A DNA stretch of 64,000 nt, taken from Anagrus nilaparvatae. Taxonomy: Eukaryota; Arthropoda; Insecta; Hymenoptera; Mymaridae. The stretch's first letter is position 1. The number at the start of each line of letters is the position of its first letter. The position numbers were made by a program, and so were the translations under genes. The notes under the pieces were generated by a model. That model did not search any database, was not told the DNA's origin, and saw only the letters and a list, made by a program, of their open reading frames with translations. Shown piece by piece: positions 46,101-57,315 of the stretch. The stretch is taken from NCBI GenBank assembly GCA_022575985.1, contig JAKSXM010000282.1, forward strand, positions 62,001-126,000, given 5' to 3'.

Positions 46101-47799
46101 CTGGTGAATGAGAACCTACGACCTTCAGATTACTAGTCTGACGCTCTAACACTGAGCTACATGAAGATAGTGACATTCTCTATCCATAAAGACTTTTCTT
46201 GAAACTATCGGTTGATTCTTGGTCCACAACCATTTTTAAATAAAAAAAAAGTGATTGCAGATGGCATCAACGTATCATATCGAATTTAATAAGTCATAGA
46301 TTTATTTAATTAGCTCTCTAGGTCGATAAATTCACAAATAATATTCTTAAAAAATTATGAGCAATAGAGTCTTTAACAAAATATTTATAAAATTATTAGT
46401 CTAGTTTCTGCTGGAAGCCGGTTTTTCATAACAAAAATTATAAATATAAACATTAAAAGAAAAAAGGAATTTAATATTTCCTCATATATGCAACAATTCA
46501 ACGTTCGATAGAGAGTACATTAAATATTTAATACTGAAAACTCAGTATTTCATGTAAACATTGACATTAACAAAAAATACTAAAGATTCATATATTAAAA
46601 TTAAAGCTTTTACTCTAAATAAAAAGAAAGAAGGTTTTTACAAATTAGAATATGTCATTAAAACTATTCTCGCAAGTAAAATGTTCTTACAACAGTATAA
46701 ATATAAGGGACTGTCCTAGGATCTGATAAATAATACTTAGTGCATAACTATACTAGTTTTGACAATATAATACAATTTTTTAAATTTGATTAGTTTTATC
46801 CATGTTATTAATGCTTTTACGTATCTCGATTGATAAAAATTATTAGGTTTGACTATATGTTCAATTTCTAAGCAGGTTGTATTAAAGTAGCAAATTAGGT
46901 ACACGAAAAGAAAATGTTAATGAAATTATAAATATTTATTGACTGAAACTGTAAGGTTGACTGTAAAACTGTAAAATTGATCCCAGAATTTTAGGACCTT
47001 GACATTAGCTGGTAATACTTGTTTTTATTTTTAGGTTTTAATACATTTATAGAAAAATAACAATGTGACCCAAAATTTTAACTTCTTCAATACTTGAGTT
47101 TAAAAATTATACAAAAAACTCAAGGTACTACATGGTAGTTAAATTTTGTATAGAAAAAACTAATTATTTCTTACCCAACAAAAAATTAAAAATTATTCAA
47201 TAATGATTAAAATTTAATTAAACTAATTAAATTTAAAAACTGCTCATATATAATACTTAAAATTTAAATATAATTCAAAAAAATTTTCTGTGCCAGATTT
47301 CTTAAAGAATAATACTCAATTAAATTAGCATTAATTTAAATAATTTCCTTTGTAAATATTTTTCATCATTTCGATTACAAGTCATAAAAAAAAAAAAAGA
47401 AAATATTTTACATTAAGAAATATTTAATTATACATATAATAAAATACAAAACTTAAAATTATAGTTTTGTAAAAAAAAAAAAGTATATATTTCATTGCAA
47501 TAAAATTTGATAAATCGTTTTAAAAAAAATATTGCTTAAGATAAAGTATAATTTAATTGTCAAAAATAAAATTTGTTATTTTTTCTTTTAATAGTAAACC
47601 AACAGCAGTTTATCAATCGAATCCAACGATACAACCAGCATTACAACAACAGTATCCAGAATATCAACCATATTACAAATCACAATTACCATATTATCAA
47701 CAACAATACTCAGCATCACAATCAAGATATTCACAAGTATATCCAACAAGTAATTTAGCTCTTAATCACGGTACATATTCTTATAATTATAAACGATAA
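43177..47799 (+). CDS. RR-type (CPR) cuticular protein, four exons
   Basis: Exons are 43177-43188, 43833-43924, 44001-44390 and 47595-47799. All introns have GT/AG ends and phases join cleanly, giving about 232 residues. Exon 1 holds only MRLI, as in many insect cuticle genes where an intron splits the signal peptide. MRLI plus LLTCLLYMVGVSYG form the secretion signal. The RR chitin-binding domain spans ~35-90 (DGSYSYGFEAGDGSYKIE, GKYGFIDDEGKVREIEYGA, GFEPSG), closest in my reading to the RR-1 form and to Drosophila Cpr97E-like proteins. Such proteins bind chitin in the secreted exoskeleton. The last exon encodes a Gln/Tyr/Pro-rich tail (QQQYPEYQPYYK). PVPILKQINRHNEDGSY precedes the domain as in that subgroup. 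Subgroup assignment is from memory. Confidence 0.9.
45856..46343. mobile_element. Inverted-repeat element with tRNA-like core
   Basis: Arms 45856-45950 and 46249-46343 are about 95 bp and well matched (TATTATTTG(G)TGAATTTATCGACC ... GATGCCATCTGCAATCAC). About 300 bp lies between them, including the tRNA-like sequence. No protein is encoded. The left arm is followed by ACGTATCAAGCAG, which echoes the right arm's ACGTATCATATCG. Confidence 0.75.
46097..46166 (-). pseudogene. tRNA-Thr(AGU)-like pseudogene
   Basis: On the minus strand the acceptor CTTCATG pairs with CAGGAGG at 6 of 7 positions (one A-G mismatch). The D arm GCTC-AGTGTTA-GAGC is perfect. The anticodon arm TCAGA-CTAGTAA-TCTGA is perfect with anticodon AGT (Thr). 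The T arm is damaged: GTAGG-TTCTCAT-TCAC is one base short and pairs poorly. A- and B-box-like parts (TAGCTCAGTG, GGTTC) remain. The broken T arm argues against a working tRNA; a tRNA-derived (SINE-like) origin is likely. Confidence 0.65.
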
Positions 47800-47913
47800 T
47801 CAAAATTTATTCAAAAAAAAAAAATTTTTTGTATATATATTTTTTTTAATTTTATTTGTTTATTTTTACTTTATTACGTAAAAACAAAAAAAAAATCAAA
47901 TTTTTTTTATATC

Positions 47914-47919
47914 AATAAA
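47914..47919 (+). terminator. PolyA signal of the cuticle gene
   Basis: AATAAA about 115 bases after the stop codon at 47799, the first good signal downstream. Confidence 0.55.
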
Positions 47920-48335
47920 TGAATGAATGTTAATGTACCTTATTACACATAATTATTATTATCATACATAAGAGTGAAAGTTATAATTATATTAAGATTA
48001 TGTATTATTATGTGATAATTTAAAAAAAAAAAATGTATCACAGACAAGTTTATATCTTTTTTTATTAATTTTTTTTATTAATAAAAAATAAATTTTTTAG
48101 TTATATAAAAAAATTGCTTTATTTTCTTTTTTTATATCATTAATAATCATAACAAATTTCTTTTTATGTGATTATTCAATATCCTTTTGGAATTTCTAAG
48201 TGTGTAAGTCGAAATATCAATATTTTGCATTTTAATTTTTTAATGGTCGTTGTAATCGAAAAATTCATTGATTGATTGAGAACATGTTGATTTTAGTATA
48301 TGAGCGCATACTGTGTTAGGTGAGCTTTTAAGTAA

Positions 48336-48577
48336 GCACACATGGTGACTTTAAATGGACAATACTTTAGACATTACTTTTATGAGGATGCTCATTGACA
48401 GTGAGTATTATTTTAGGAGTATTGGTGATCCGAATTGGCCTGTAAATTTTAAAACAATTTCAATGCTTTCACATGGGTGTCAAATTATGTAATCAACTTT
48501 GGTGATAATGGATCACAAATGGTCTTCAGTGGGCATCTTTATATAAATAGTATTGTCCATTTGAGGTTATGTGTGGT
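48336..48577. mobile_element. MITE-like fold-back element
   Basis: GCACACATGGTGACTTTAAATGGACAATA-type left arm (positions 48336-48364) pairs with TATTGTCCATTTGAGGTTATGTGTGG at the right. Inner arms GAGGATGCTCATTGAC / GTCTTCAGTGGGCATC continue the match. About 240 bp, non-coding. Confidence 0.65.
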
Positions 48578-49904
48578 AAAAACGGCGTAAACTCTTATAT
48601 TATCTCTTTAGTAAATGCTATAATTGAGAAATGTATACTAAATATATTTTATTTTTTATACTTCAAATAAATATTTAAAGGCAAATTTTACTTTATAAAT
48701 CAGTCATCAAAAACGCAGTAGTAAAAACCATTTCTGAAAATCAAAAAAAAATTGTTCTAAAATTTATTATTTTAATTTAAGAATCCATAATTTTGGTAAC
48801 ACCTTCGTTAATTTGGCTTTTCATAAAAAAAAAATTTATGTTAGATATAAAAAACATTGTCATACTACTGCAGAACCAAATTGGCTAATAAAAAATTTTG
48901 TAAAGAATTTTTCTCGAACCAATTTAATCAAAATTTTACAATAAATAAGAATACAAAGATATCGTGCTCAGTTGTAATTCTTACGTTACAGTTGAATAAA
49001 ATTAACATTTTGCAAAATGGTAATAATAAAACTACTTAAGTAAATCGCATTTTTAATTACTTAAAAAAACAGAAAGTATTAGAGTACATGATCTTTTAAT
49101 TTCTTTTTTATTTTAATTAATAAAAAACAGAAAAATAATACGGAAATTATAAAAAAAAAATAAATTTCAAAAATTTCAATTTATTACATCAATTTATTGT
49201 TTATACACACGTTAACTAAACAATTTAAGATATAATATAATGTAAAGAAAAAACTAATATTTTAATTTCTATTGATACATTCATGAATTGCAAATTTTAT
49301 GTATGTATAAATAAACCATAAATATTTCTATTTAACATTCTTACGTTTTGAGGAACACACATGATATTATAAAATTATATTATTTTAAATAATTTTTCTC
49401 CCACGTATGTTATAGCTTGTACTTTTAATTCTATTTAAATTATTTCAATTTTATTTAAATTTTTATTTCATATACGTAGATGTTAAATAATTTTTTTATT
49501 TTCATTTGGTTTGAGAAATGGTCATTTTTTCTAATAATGAGATTTTATAAATTTTTGTATATTTACACTAATTTTTTAATGGTTTCACCAATTCAGCTAT
49601 TGTCAATACAGATTTTTTATGATGAATATCTAGTTATTCTCAAAAAGGTTCAAAGTGTTTCAAAAAGTTTAAGGTTTTTTTTTTAAGGAACCCTCAACAA
49701 CATACCACGTCAAATTCTTCTGTTTGAATTTCACAACACCAATGGTTACTGAATAACTCAAACAATGTGGTTGTGAATCAATACTTGTAAATTATTAATT
49801 GAAGCAAATTATAAGCAAAACAACCAGACGCTGACTGTATGTGGAAGTAATATCAATCGTATACAAAATTTACCATAGTAAAACTGAACCAACTAACTGC
49901 CAAA
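48578..49904. other. Gene-free stretch
   Basis: AT-rich, nothing supported. Confidence 0.45.
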
Positions 49905-50462
49905 GTTAGTGTAGGCGTTGAGCCCTATTTCGTAATTCCTTTTTTTTCTGATAGGTTCTTAAAATTTTTCGACAAATTTTTCTGTTTTTAGCATGCTAAA
50001 TACAAATATGAACCACATTTTTACCAACAATGGTCCAGTTGCCAACAATACAAATTTTGAGACAGGGGGTTTTTCAATATTTTTATCGTTAAATTATATT
50101 TTTTGGGTCCCTGAAAACGAATATGACATTAAATTTTGCCTAGAATTTTATCATTTCTCCCAAGCAAATTTAGGTTTTTTTTTTGTTTTTCAATATTTTC
50201 TATTATGGGCAACTATAGCATGTTATGTAAAAACAAATATATTCATGTTCACGGACCCAAAAAACGTTAGTAATTGATAAAAGTCTTAAAAAACCGTAAA
50301 TTATCATTTTAAAATTCCTATTTTTAGCAACTAAACCATTTTTGGTAAAAATGGGTTTCATACATGTATTCAGCTATCCAAAAATAGAATAATTCGCCGG
50401 AAAATTCTATGGAACCATCAGCAAAAAACTGATAATGAAATAGGGCTCTGCATCTATATTAA
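49905..50462. mobile_element. Fold-back element carrying the GACCCAAAAAAC motif
   Basis: GCGTTGAGCCCTATTTCGTA at the left matches the inverse of TAATGAAATAGGGCTCTGC at the right, with arms of about 90 bp (…CTGAT.GGTTC…). Inside, GGGTCCCTGAAAACG (50106) and GTTCACGGACCCAAAAAACG (50239) face each other as an inner inverted pair. A 94-residue open frame inside is a by-product. Confidence 0.65.
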
Positions 50463-50974
50463 GTATGAATTTTGATTTAAATCTTTCTGCTTTAAAACTT
50501 TAAAGCTTTAAAGCTTTCTGCTATAAATTTTCAATTTGTTTTTTAGTGTTCATATGAAAAAATTAACTAACGTTATTGAATATTTAAAAAAAATTTTTTT
50601 ATTTAATGATATTGAAATCACATATTCCTAAAAAATAGGTAATTTACAGTCTAATTGGTTATTTTAAATACATTCTTTAGAGTGTACACTTAATTATATT
50701 TATTTTTAAAATGAAAAAAATTAAAAAAAAATCTTATTATCTAACCTAAAATTATTTTCTATTTATTACAAAAAGAATCCCTTTGCAGCAAAAAAAAAGT
50801 ATTTTTTTTGGCCCAAAAATATTAGATTTCACTTCACAAATATTTTTTATATTCTAAAAAATAAAATTTCATATAAATCACTAATACTGTCTTTAACTTC
50901 TACAGATTCTCAAATAAATTAGATAAAAAACTTTTAAACTAAATTTAGAAAATACAATTAACACCTAATTATAA

Positions 50975-50980
<6 letters not shown>

Positions 50981-51008
<28 letters not shown>
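50981..51008. repeat. (AT)n microsatellite
   Basis: Fourteen AT units without interruption. Confidence 0.95.
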
Positions 51009-52229
51009 CCTACAGGTACATAATTATTAACTACAGTGTATATGTAACAAATTATTATCTAATAAAAAATAATAATTCAAATATATTCTAAAAAAAAAAA
51101 AAATATCGATTAAAAATTCTTATAATAAAGTGTAGATAGATAATTAGAAACACTGTAACACCACACATAATAAAATATTCATAAAAAAGAAAAATCACTT
51201 AATCTTATTCCAAAAAAAAAAAAAAATTATTAAACCAATAAGTATTAAAGTATTACTTAATTAGAAAATAACTTTACATATCAATAAGACACGTAATACC
51301 AATAAATAAATAATCTATAATACAAAAAAAATAGCTTAAATCTTTTGATTTAAGTAAAACGTACTACACAGAGAAAATCGATAAGATCATAAATAATTCT
51401 TACATAAATAAAAAAGTTATTATTTATCTAATGTGGGCGAAATAGGAAATTATAGAAAATATTTTTATATATGGAATATAAAAAATTGAAAGTATTTTAT
51501 AATATAAAAGCCAATGCCCATATAAGAAAATTTACTATCTCTCTTTCAGTAAGGAACGGCCTTGCCAGGGACACTTGACTGCCTTCAAAAAGACATCCTG
51601 CTTCCATGCATTAAAATATGTAACTTGTAACAACAATTATTATTTATTATGAATAAAAAGGTAAAGTATAGGCAGGTTAATAAGCTTACTGACTTGTTGT
51701 TATGTTATTGGCTATACCACACCCTAAAATATTCAAGGAACTACATAATAATATAATAATGTGCACGTTCCCGTTCCGTATTTTTTTATGTAAGATTTAA
51801 TAATAATACATAATAATGCTTTCTTTATGACTAAATACCTTATTTATTCAGAAATAACTGCATACTAATATAACTAAGAAAATTTTCATTCTTTTTGTCA
51901 TTGTAAATTTTAAAAAAATTTTTTTAATTCTCGCTTTTACTAAATTTATGTCTTTTTATGTCTTTGCTTTTTTTTAATCTTATTTTAGTCTATAAATGAG
52001 AAAAAATGATAAGATTGAGGAAAGGGATTTACAAGTAAAAATTGTCATAAGAATAATCTACTAAAGAAACAATGAGCCTTGTTTTGCTCCATTTTTCTAG
52101 AAATGCTCTTTTTATATCGTTGTATTGCTAAGTTTTCCCAACTTTCTTTTTTTAATTTAGAATATTTAGGCATAAACACTTTTTAAATATAATAAAAAAA
52201 AGTAAAAACGTAAATTGCTTGTAATTTAG
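51009..52229. other. Gene-free stretch with a GC patch
   Basis: AT-rich except 51550-51605 (AAGGAACGGCCTTGCCAGGG, ACACTTGACTGCC), which follows a pyrimidine-AG. It could be a small exon, a non-coding RNA or a repeat end. I cannot tell. Confidence 0.35.
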
Positions 52230-52235
52230 AACTAC

Positions 52236-53400
52236 AGCCTATTGCTTGCGTTAGCTGTAAAAAGCGATTACATGACACCTGTGGATTATATATTGTAAAA
52301 TCGCCCACAGATGAAGAATGTTGTTTATGCAACAGCTGTATTCAACTACCGGAGATTAGGAAAACGTATTCCATCCCTCCTCAACAAAGGTTAAGAAGAG
52401 CATTTTCTGAAAGTAGTCTGACTTTTAAAAGGAAAAAGGATGATCTTGAATACCTGTACCTTAATACATTAACTGATAATCTCATAAAAAATACTACTTT
52501 TAAAACAACTGTTGCAGCTTCTACTGCCATGGACACGGCAAGCCATGTTCCAAAAACTTCCTCAAATCAAGTTATCCATCTAAACGATGTTTTCGCTAGT
52601 TCAGTCACTTTAAACTCAGACATTTTTACTTATAATCCTAAGCCTTCTTTTACAGTCGAAAACCCAAATATTACTACTTGATGAAATCACTGATGTTTTC
52701 AATAAAAATTTTAAACTCATTAGAGATGATTTTAATAATATCAATAATTTCTCAATTCATTAGGCTCAACAATAATTCTTTATAAATTGTTTTAAAACTA
52801 TAAACGCTTTTTCAAATGTTTTTAAGTCCCAAGAAGAACAGATTGATAACTTAAATACCAGAATGAACTCTATTGAAAATGATTATACTTCAAACTTAAA
52901 GATCTCTGGTCTCTAAAACATCGATGATAATAGGATTAATCTCAAACAAATGATAGTATCTCTTGCTAACTATCTGAAAGTTAACATTGAGAAAAAAGAT
53001 ATTAGAAAAGTTCGCGTGGTAAAAAACCCAAATATCACCCCACTTGTTCAAGTAACTTTCTACTCTTCTGCTCACTGTTTGCAGCTTTTAGATAACAAAA
53101 AAGCTTGTGGAAATATCCAAATGCAGATGTTTTTAATTATTCTATGTAAACTAATTTAATTTATATTAATGAACTCCTCCCTAAAGCCACTTACAAAATT
53201 CTCTTGGCTGCTAGAAATGTTAAACGCTCCTTTGGACTACAGAATTTGGCACGATAAGGGCAAAATCTTAGTAAATAATTACAAAGAGCTTGATGATCTG
53301 TCACAAAGATTATTCTTAAATATGGACCCACAACAACAACAGTATGTACAACAGCGAAATATGCCGGCTCAACTGCAGGCTAATGCTCCTTTTTAATCTC
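52236..53400 (+). pseudogene. LINE ORF1 remnant with PHD-like zinc finger
   Basis: 52236-52681 is open without an ATG near its start. It encodes a Cys/His cluster (CVSCKKRLHDTCGLY ... CCLCNSC) of the PHD-like type found in ORF1 of some CR1/jockey-group LINEs. Later pieces carry a nucleic-acid-binding-like part (SLANYLKVNIEKKDIRKVRV, INELLPKATYKILLAARNVK across a stop) and a Gln-rich tail. ORF1 proteins bind the element RNA. Several stops and frameshifts are present. Confidence 0.55.
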
Positions 53401-53966
53401 AGCAACCTCAACAACAACAGGTTGGACAACAGCAAAACATGTTGGCTAAACTGCATGAAAATGGCCGTTCTCAGTCTCTTCAAACTTTCCAACCTCTTCG
53501 ACTATAACAATCCGAATGGTTTTAGTCTCAACTTCCACAACAGATTCAACGTCAGTATCAACAACCTTCTCAGCTCCAACATCAACCTCAATTTGAACAA
53601 CGTCAACTTCAACCTCGGAATTATCAACTTCAAGTTAGAAAACAACAACCATATAGAAATCCAGTTATACCTCGTTCTCAACTGCAATATAAACCTAGAT
53701 ACTCTGGTAAATAACAATCGAGCAAATTTTCCCAATAAAACTCTCCTTCGAAACAACAAATACCGTTGCTACGAAAACTTCAATTTAATTATAATTTTAC
53801 ACTAAACCCAGTACCTACTTCTTTCCCTTCAACATGCCCCCTAACCCTACTTTTCAATTTATTAATAGTGAACTAGAAACCCTAAATATAACTCTCAGTT
53901 TTTAACTCAACATACACAGGAATATCAACATCTATCCTCTAATTCTTATCAACCAAAATTTTTTAA

Positions 53967-54564
53967 AGCATGTAATTTTAATGCAAGCTCTCTTTGCCAA
54001 CCAAAGCGAATGGATTTTGTACATTCAAAATTTTCTTCTGGAGAATTTCATGTAATTGCGGTTACCGAAACTTGGCTGCATAGTGCATTTACGGATGCCA
54101 TGGCCCAAATACCAGGTTATACTTTAGTCAGAAATGATAGGCAGGGGCGTAATTCGGGAAGAGTCGCTTTATACATTAAAAGTATCATTAAATATCGCAT
54201 TTTTGTTGGGAGTCATGAAACTGGTGTCTATAAATTGGCCGAGTATCTAATATGTGTAATAAAACTTTCTAGTTCCTACTTAGTTGTTGCAGTTGTTTAT
54301 AGAACTCCGGACCTCAGATTCCATGAAGGTATAGAGTTCCTTGACAATTTATCAAAGATCACAGTTAACTATAGCAATAAATTAATTTTGGGTGATTTCA
54401 ATGCCGACATGCATTATTTTAACCAAAAGTCCATTATAATGTTTGATTTTATTCTGAAAAATAGGCTTTATCTAGTACCTGGGGCCACACATAAAGGCCC
54501 AAACCATTTCTCGGCTATAGACCTATGTATCGTCTATGAAAATGATCGCATATATTTCTTATAA
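53967..54564 (+). pseudogene. LINE apurinic-type endonuclease domain
   Basis: An open stretch of about 199 codons holds the endonuclease motifs in order: FNASSL at the start, AVTETWL with the catalytic Glu, VVAVVYRTP, LGDFNADM and SAIDLCIV. This domain nicks the target DNA to prime reverse transcription. It lacks its own start and breaks into another frame after 54564, so it is part of a dead ORF2 although its motifs are intact. Confidence 0.8.
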
Positions 54565-56168
54565 CAAAATGGCTTTCATCAACAACCATTTTTTAACTGA
54601 AATCACTTCAGACATTTTTGTGCCAAAAACTCCTTTTGCACAAATAAGATATAGAAATACTGATGCCATTGTTCAAGATGAATTTACTTTAAGACTATTA
54701 GCTTTCGACTGGTCATTTGCATTTAAAAGTAGTGATGTTGATCAAATTGGGGACACTACTGCAAAAAACATCAATTAAGTTCTCGATTCCCTCGCTCCTT
54801 TTAAAGAAATCATCCTGGATAACAAATCTTCTCCTTGGCTTACTCAGGAATCAAAAAATGGGCTGAGGGACCTAAATAAATTGTATAGAAAATATTATAG
54901 AAGCCGCTCTAATAAAAACTATGATCTCTTTAAAAGCTTCAAAAGTAAATTATATGAAAAAATCACAGAGGAAAAGATAAGGTTGTACTCTAAAAACTAA
55001 GTAAGGAAAACTCGTCGGAAAATATTTGGGAAAAACTCAATCATTTGGGCCTAACTAAATCTACAATTAAAAAGAAATTAACCTTTACTTCTGACCAACT
55101 TAATAATTTTTTTCTTACTACTCAAAATGCTACTTCTTCAGTTCCTATCACTCAAGTTTCTAATAATTCTAACAAACAAATCCCCAGTTCTAAATTGAAA
55201 CGCATTAAAATGAAAGATTTGAATTGGGCTTTCAAACAATTTTCTACAAAACCTTTGAGCCTGGATGGACTATCTTTAAAAGTTTTGAAATTATGCCTAC
55301 CAGCTATTTCGAATGTTTTAATTGATTTTTTTAATAATTAATTTATTTTAAATAAATTCCCGAAAGCTTGGGAACCTAGTAATATCCTTCCTACAGCGAA
55401 AGTGTCAAACCCAAGTGATCTCGGAGACTATAGACCTATTTCTTTACTCTGTATTATCTAAAAAATTTTTTAAAAACCAACACAACCTGTTAGACAGTTT
55501 TCAGTCGGGTTTTCAAAAATCTCATAGTACTCAAACTATATTGACAAATTTAACAGATGATATATGCCGTCGACATAATTTAAATCTTATAACTATCTTA
55601 ATTTTGATCGATTTGTCAAAAGCATTTGACATGGTTTCTCATGAAATTCTTCTTAATAAACTCTCCCTACTAGGTTTCTCGCAAAATACTATAGGCTGAT
55701 TTAGGGAGTATCTCTCTTAGAGAACACAATCTGTGATTTACGAGGATAAGGTTTCAGCTATTTAAAAGGTTATAAATGCAGTTCCCCAGGGGTCAGTATT
55801 AGGCCCGCTTCTTTTTCTAATTTATCTTAGGCACTAAAATTACTTATTCAAAAAGGATTCTATTTTCTGATGACTAACAAATATACATTCAAGTCCCTTA
55901 TAAAGATTTTAACCTAGGTATTTCATTTTTGCAGAGTGATTTAAAGCAGATTGAAGACTGGACAGTTTCCAATAATTTTGTTGTAAACAAAAATAAAACA
56001 AACATAATTCTATTTGGAAAAAATGTTAAAGATTTTTACAAAGAAAATAACACCTTTTACTTTGGCGGTGAAAATATTCAACTTTCCAAATCTGTAAAAA
56101 ATCTTGACTTATTTCTCGATTCAGATATGAACTGGAACACTCAATTAACCTATCAGTTAAAACCGTAA
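54565..56168 (+). pseudogene. LINE reverse transcriptase remnant
   Basis: Pieces in several frames: 55045-55341 (FSTKPLSLDGLSLKVLKL), 55429 onward (DYRPISLL, a typical RT motif, in another frame from the rest), FQSGFQKSHSTQ, and LIDLSKAFDMVSHEIL with the first catalytic Asp. Next are AVPQGSVLGPLLFLIY near 55778 and FSDD-stop near 55870, where the YADD-type catalytic motif should be. The frameshifts, and a stop right behind the DD, show it is inactive. Confidence 0.8.
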
Positions 56169-56770
56169 ATTGCACTCTTTGCAGGCTTAGACACTTTAAA
56201 AATCTAGTGAATAATAATATGTAATTGGTCTCTGCCATAATTTTTCCGATATTAGATAATTGTATGTTTCCGATTGGAAATCTCCCAGCCTAGCAATACG
56301 CGAGATTACAAAAATTAAAAAACGCAGCGGTTCGCTATGTTTGTGACATAAAATTTCCACTACGTACTTCTCCTGCCAGAATTGAAGTAGGCTTGCTGAA
56401 CATAAGGCTCAGAGCAAAATACCTCTGTCCCTCCCACATTTACAACTTTTTGCAAAACGGAAAACCTAACTATTTTAAGTCTAAAATAAAAGTCTTTAAG
56501 CCTAGCGACCTAGTGACTAGCGACCAAAAAACAGGCCTCATTTATCAGTTGAAGCGACAGAAAACCCTTTTTACAGCAATTCTTCACTTATTTTTATGCA
56601 ATTGTTTTGTAAATTATTTATGTACTAAAAACTTTTTGTATAATAATTATACAATAAACTACTTAATAAAAAAAAAAAGTCCATACGATGGAAATTAGAT
56701 TAGAAAATTTAATTTTGTTTTCTCAAATTTTAGTTGCAAATTTGAGAATATTTAAAAATCAAAAAACAGC

Positions 56771-56817
56771 TATACCATATCGAAACCCTTGAATCTAAGA
56801 CCTTGTGATATGGTATA
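56771..56817. repeat. Short palindrome
   Basis: TATACCATATC and GATATGGTATA, 25 bases apart, can form an 11-bp stem. It lies between the LINE end and the receptor gene. Confidence 0.55.
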
Positions 56818-57254
56818 ACATTTTTACAAACTTCACCCAAATAGAAGGAATTTTTTCAAAATCACAGACTTTTACGGATCCCTTTGCTCATTGATATTAA
56901 TTATTCATATAAAATATTTCAAATGAGAATAATAGCATGACGCCCAGGAGAAGCTGAAATGTGCAAATTTGAACTAGATGGGTTTTTATTAATAACAAGT
57001 ACATCATAAAAGAGACTACATACGTGTCTTATTTTTCAGATCAATAATAGCAATTGACGTTAACATAAAAATTATCAAGTCATAAAGAATAGAAAATTAC
57101 GTATATATTTTTTGTCATAAAAACTTTGAACATCTGATAACTTTGCTAGGTAACTAGTAAAAAACAAAGTTTTATTACTTATATTTTTCGCGTGTTTTGT
57201 TAGTTAACTTTTAAATTCTTCAATAACAGTATAATATTGAACATACGAGTAAAC

Positions 57255-57262
57255 TATAAATA
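57255..57262 (+). promoter_or_regulatory. TATA box of the receptor-like gene
   Basis: CTATAAATAAAG at 57254-57265, about 55 bases before the start codon at 57316. Confidence 0.5.
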
Positions 57263-57315
57263 AAGAATCCGTTTATAACTTTATTTCAAAAACAAGATAA
57301 TTTGAAAATCAAAAA

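Larger units (their letters stand above)
44391..47594 (+). other. Long last intron of the cuticle gene
   Basis: 3.2 kb, far longer than the other two introns (644 and 76 bp). It holds the inverted-repeat element at 45856-46343. It also holds a ~60-bp direct repeat (TTAAAACTATTCTCGCAAGT ... AACAGTATAAATATAAG) at 45655-45713 and 46658-46714, one on each side of the element. Confidence 0.7.
52230..56680 (+). mobile_element. Degenerate jockey/CR1-type non-LTR retrotransposon
   Basis: ORF1, endonuclease and reverse transcriptase remains are in order on the plus strand. It ends in AATAAA signals (56653-56658 and 56665-56670) and an A tract to about 56678. Frames change many times, so it is dead. 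No target duplication could be made out. Confidence 0.8.

Noticed and set aside
46097..46166. Functional tRNA-Thr gene
   Set aside because: The T arm is one base short and badly paired, and there is an acceptor mismatch. The sequence lies inside an inverted-repeat element.
49993..50277. 94-residue frame
   Set aside because: Lies inside a fold-back element whose arms explain the sequence.
53502..53759. Minus-strand Leu/Arg-rich frame
   Set aside because: Antisense of the Gln-rich ORF1 tail of the LINE.
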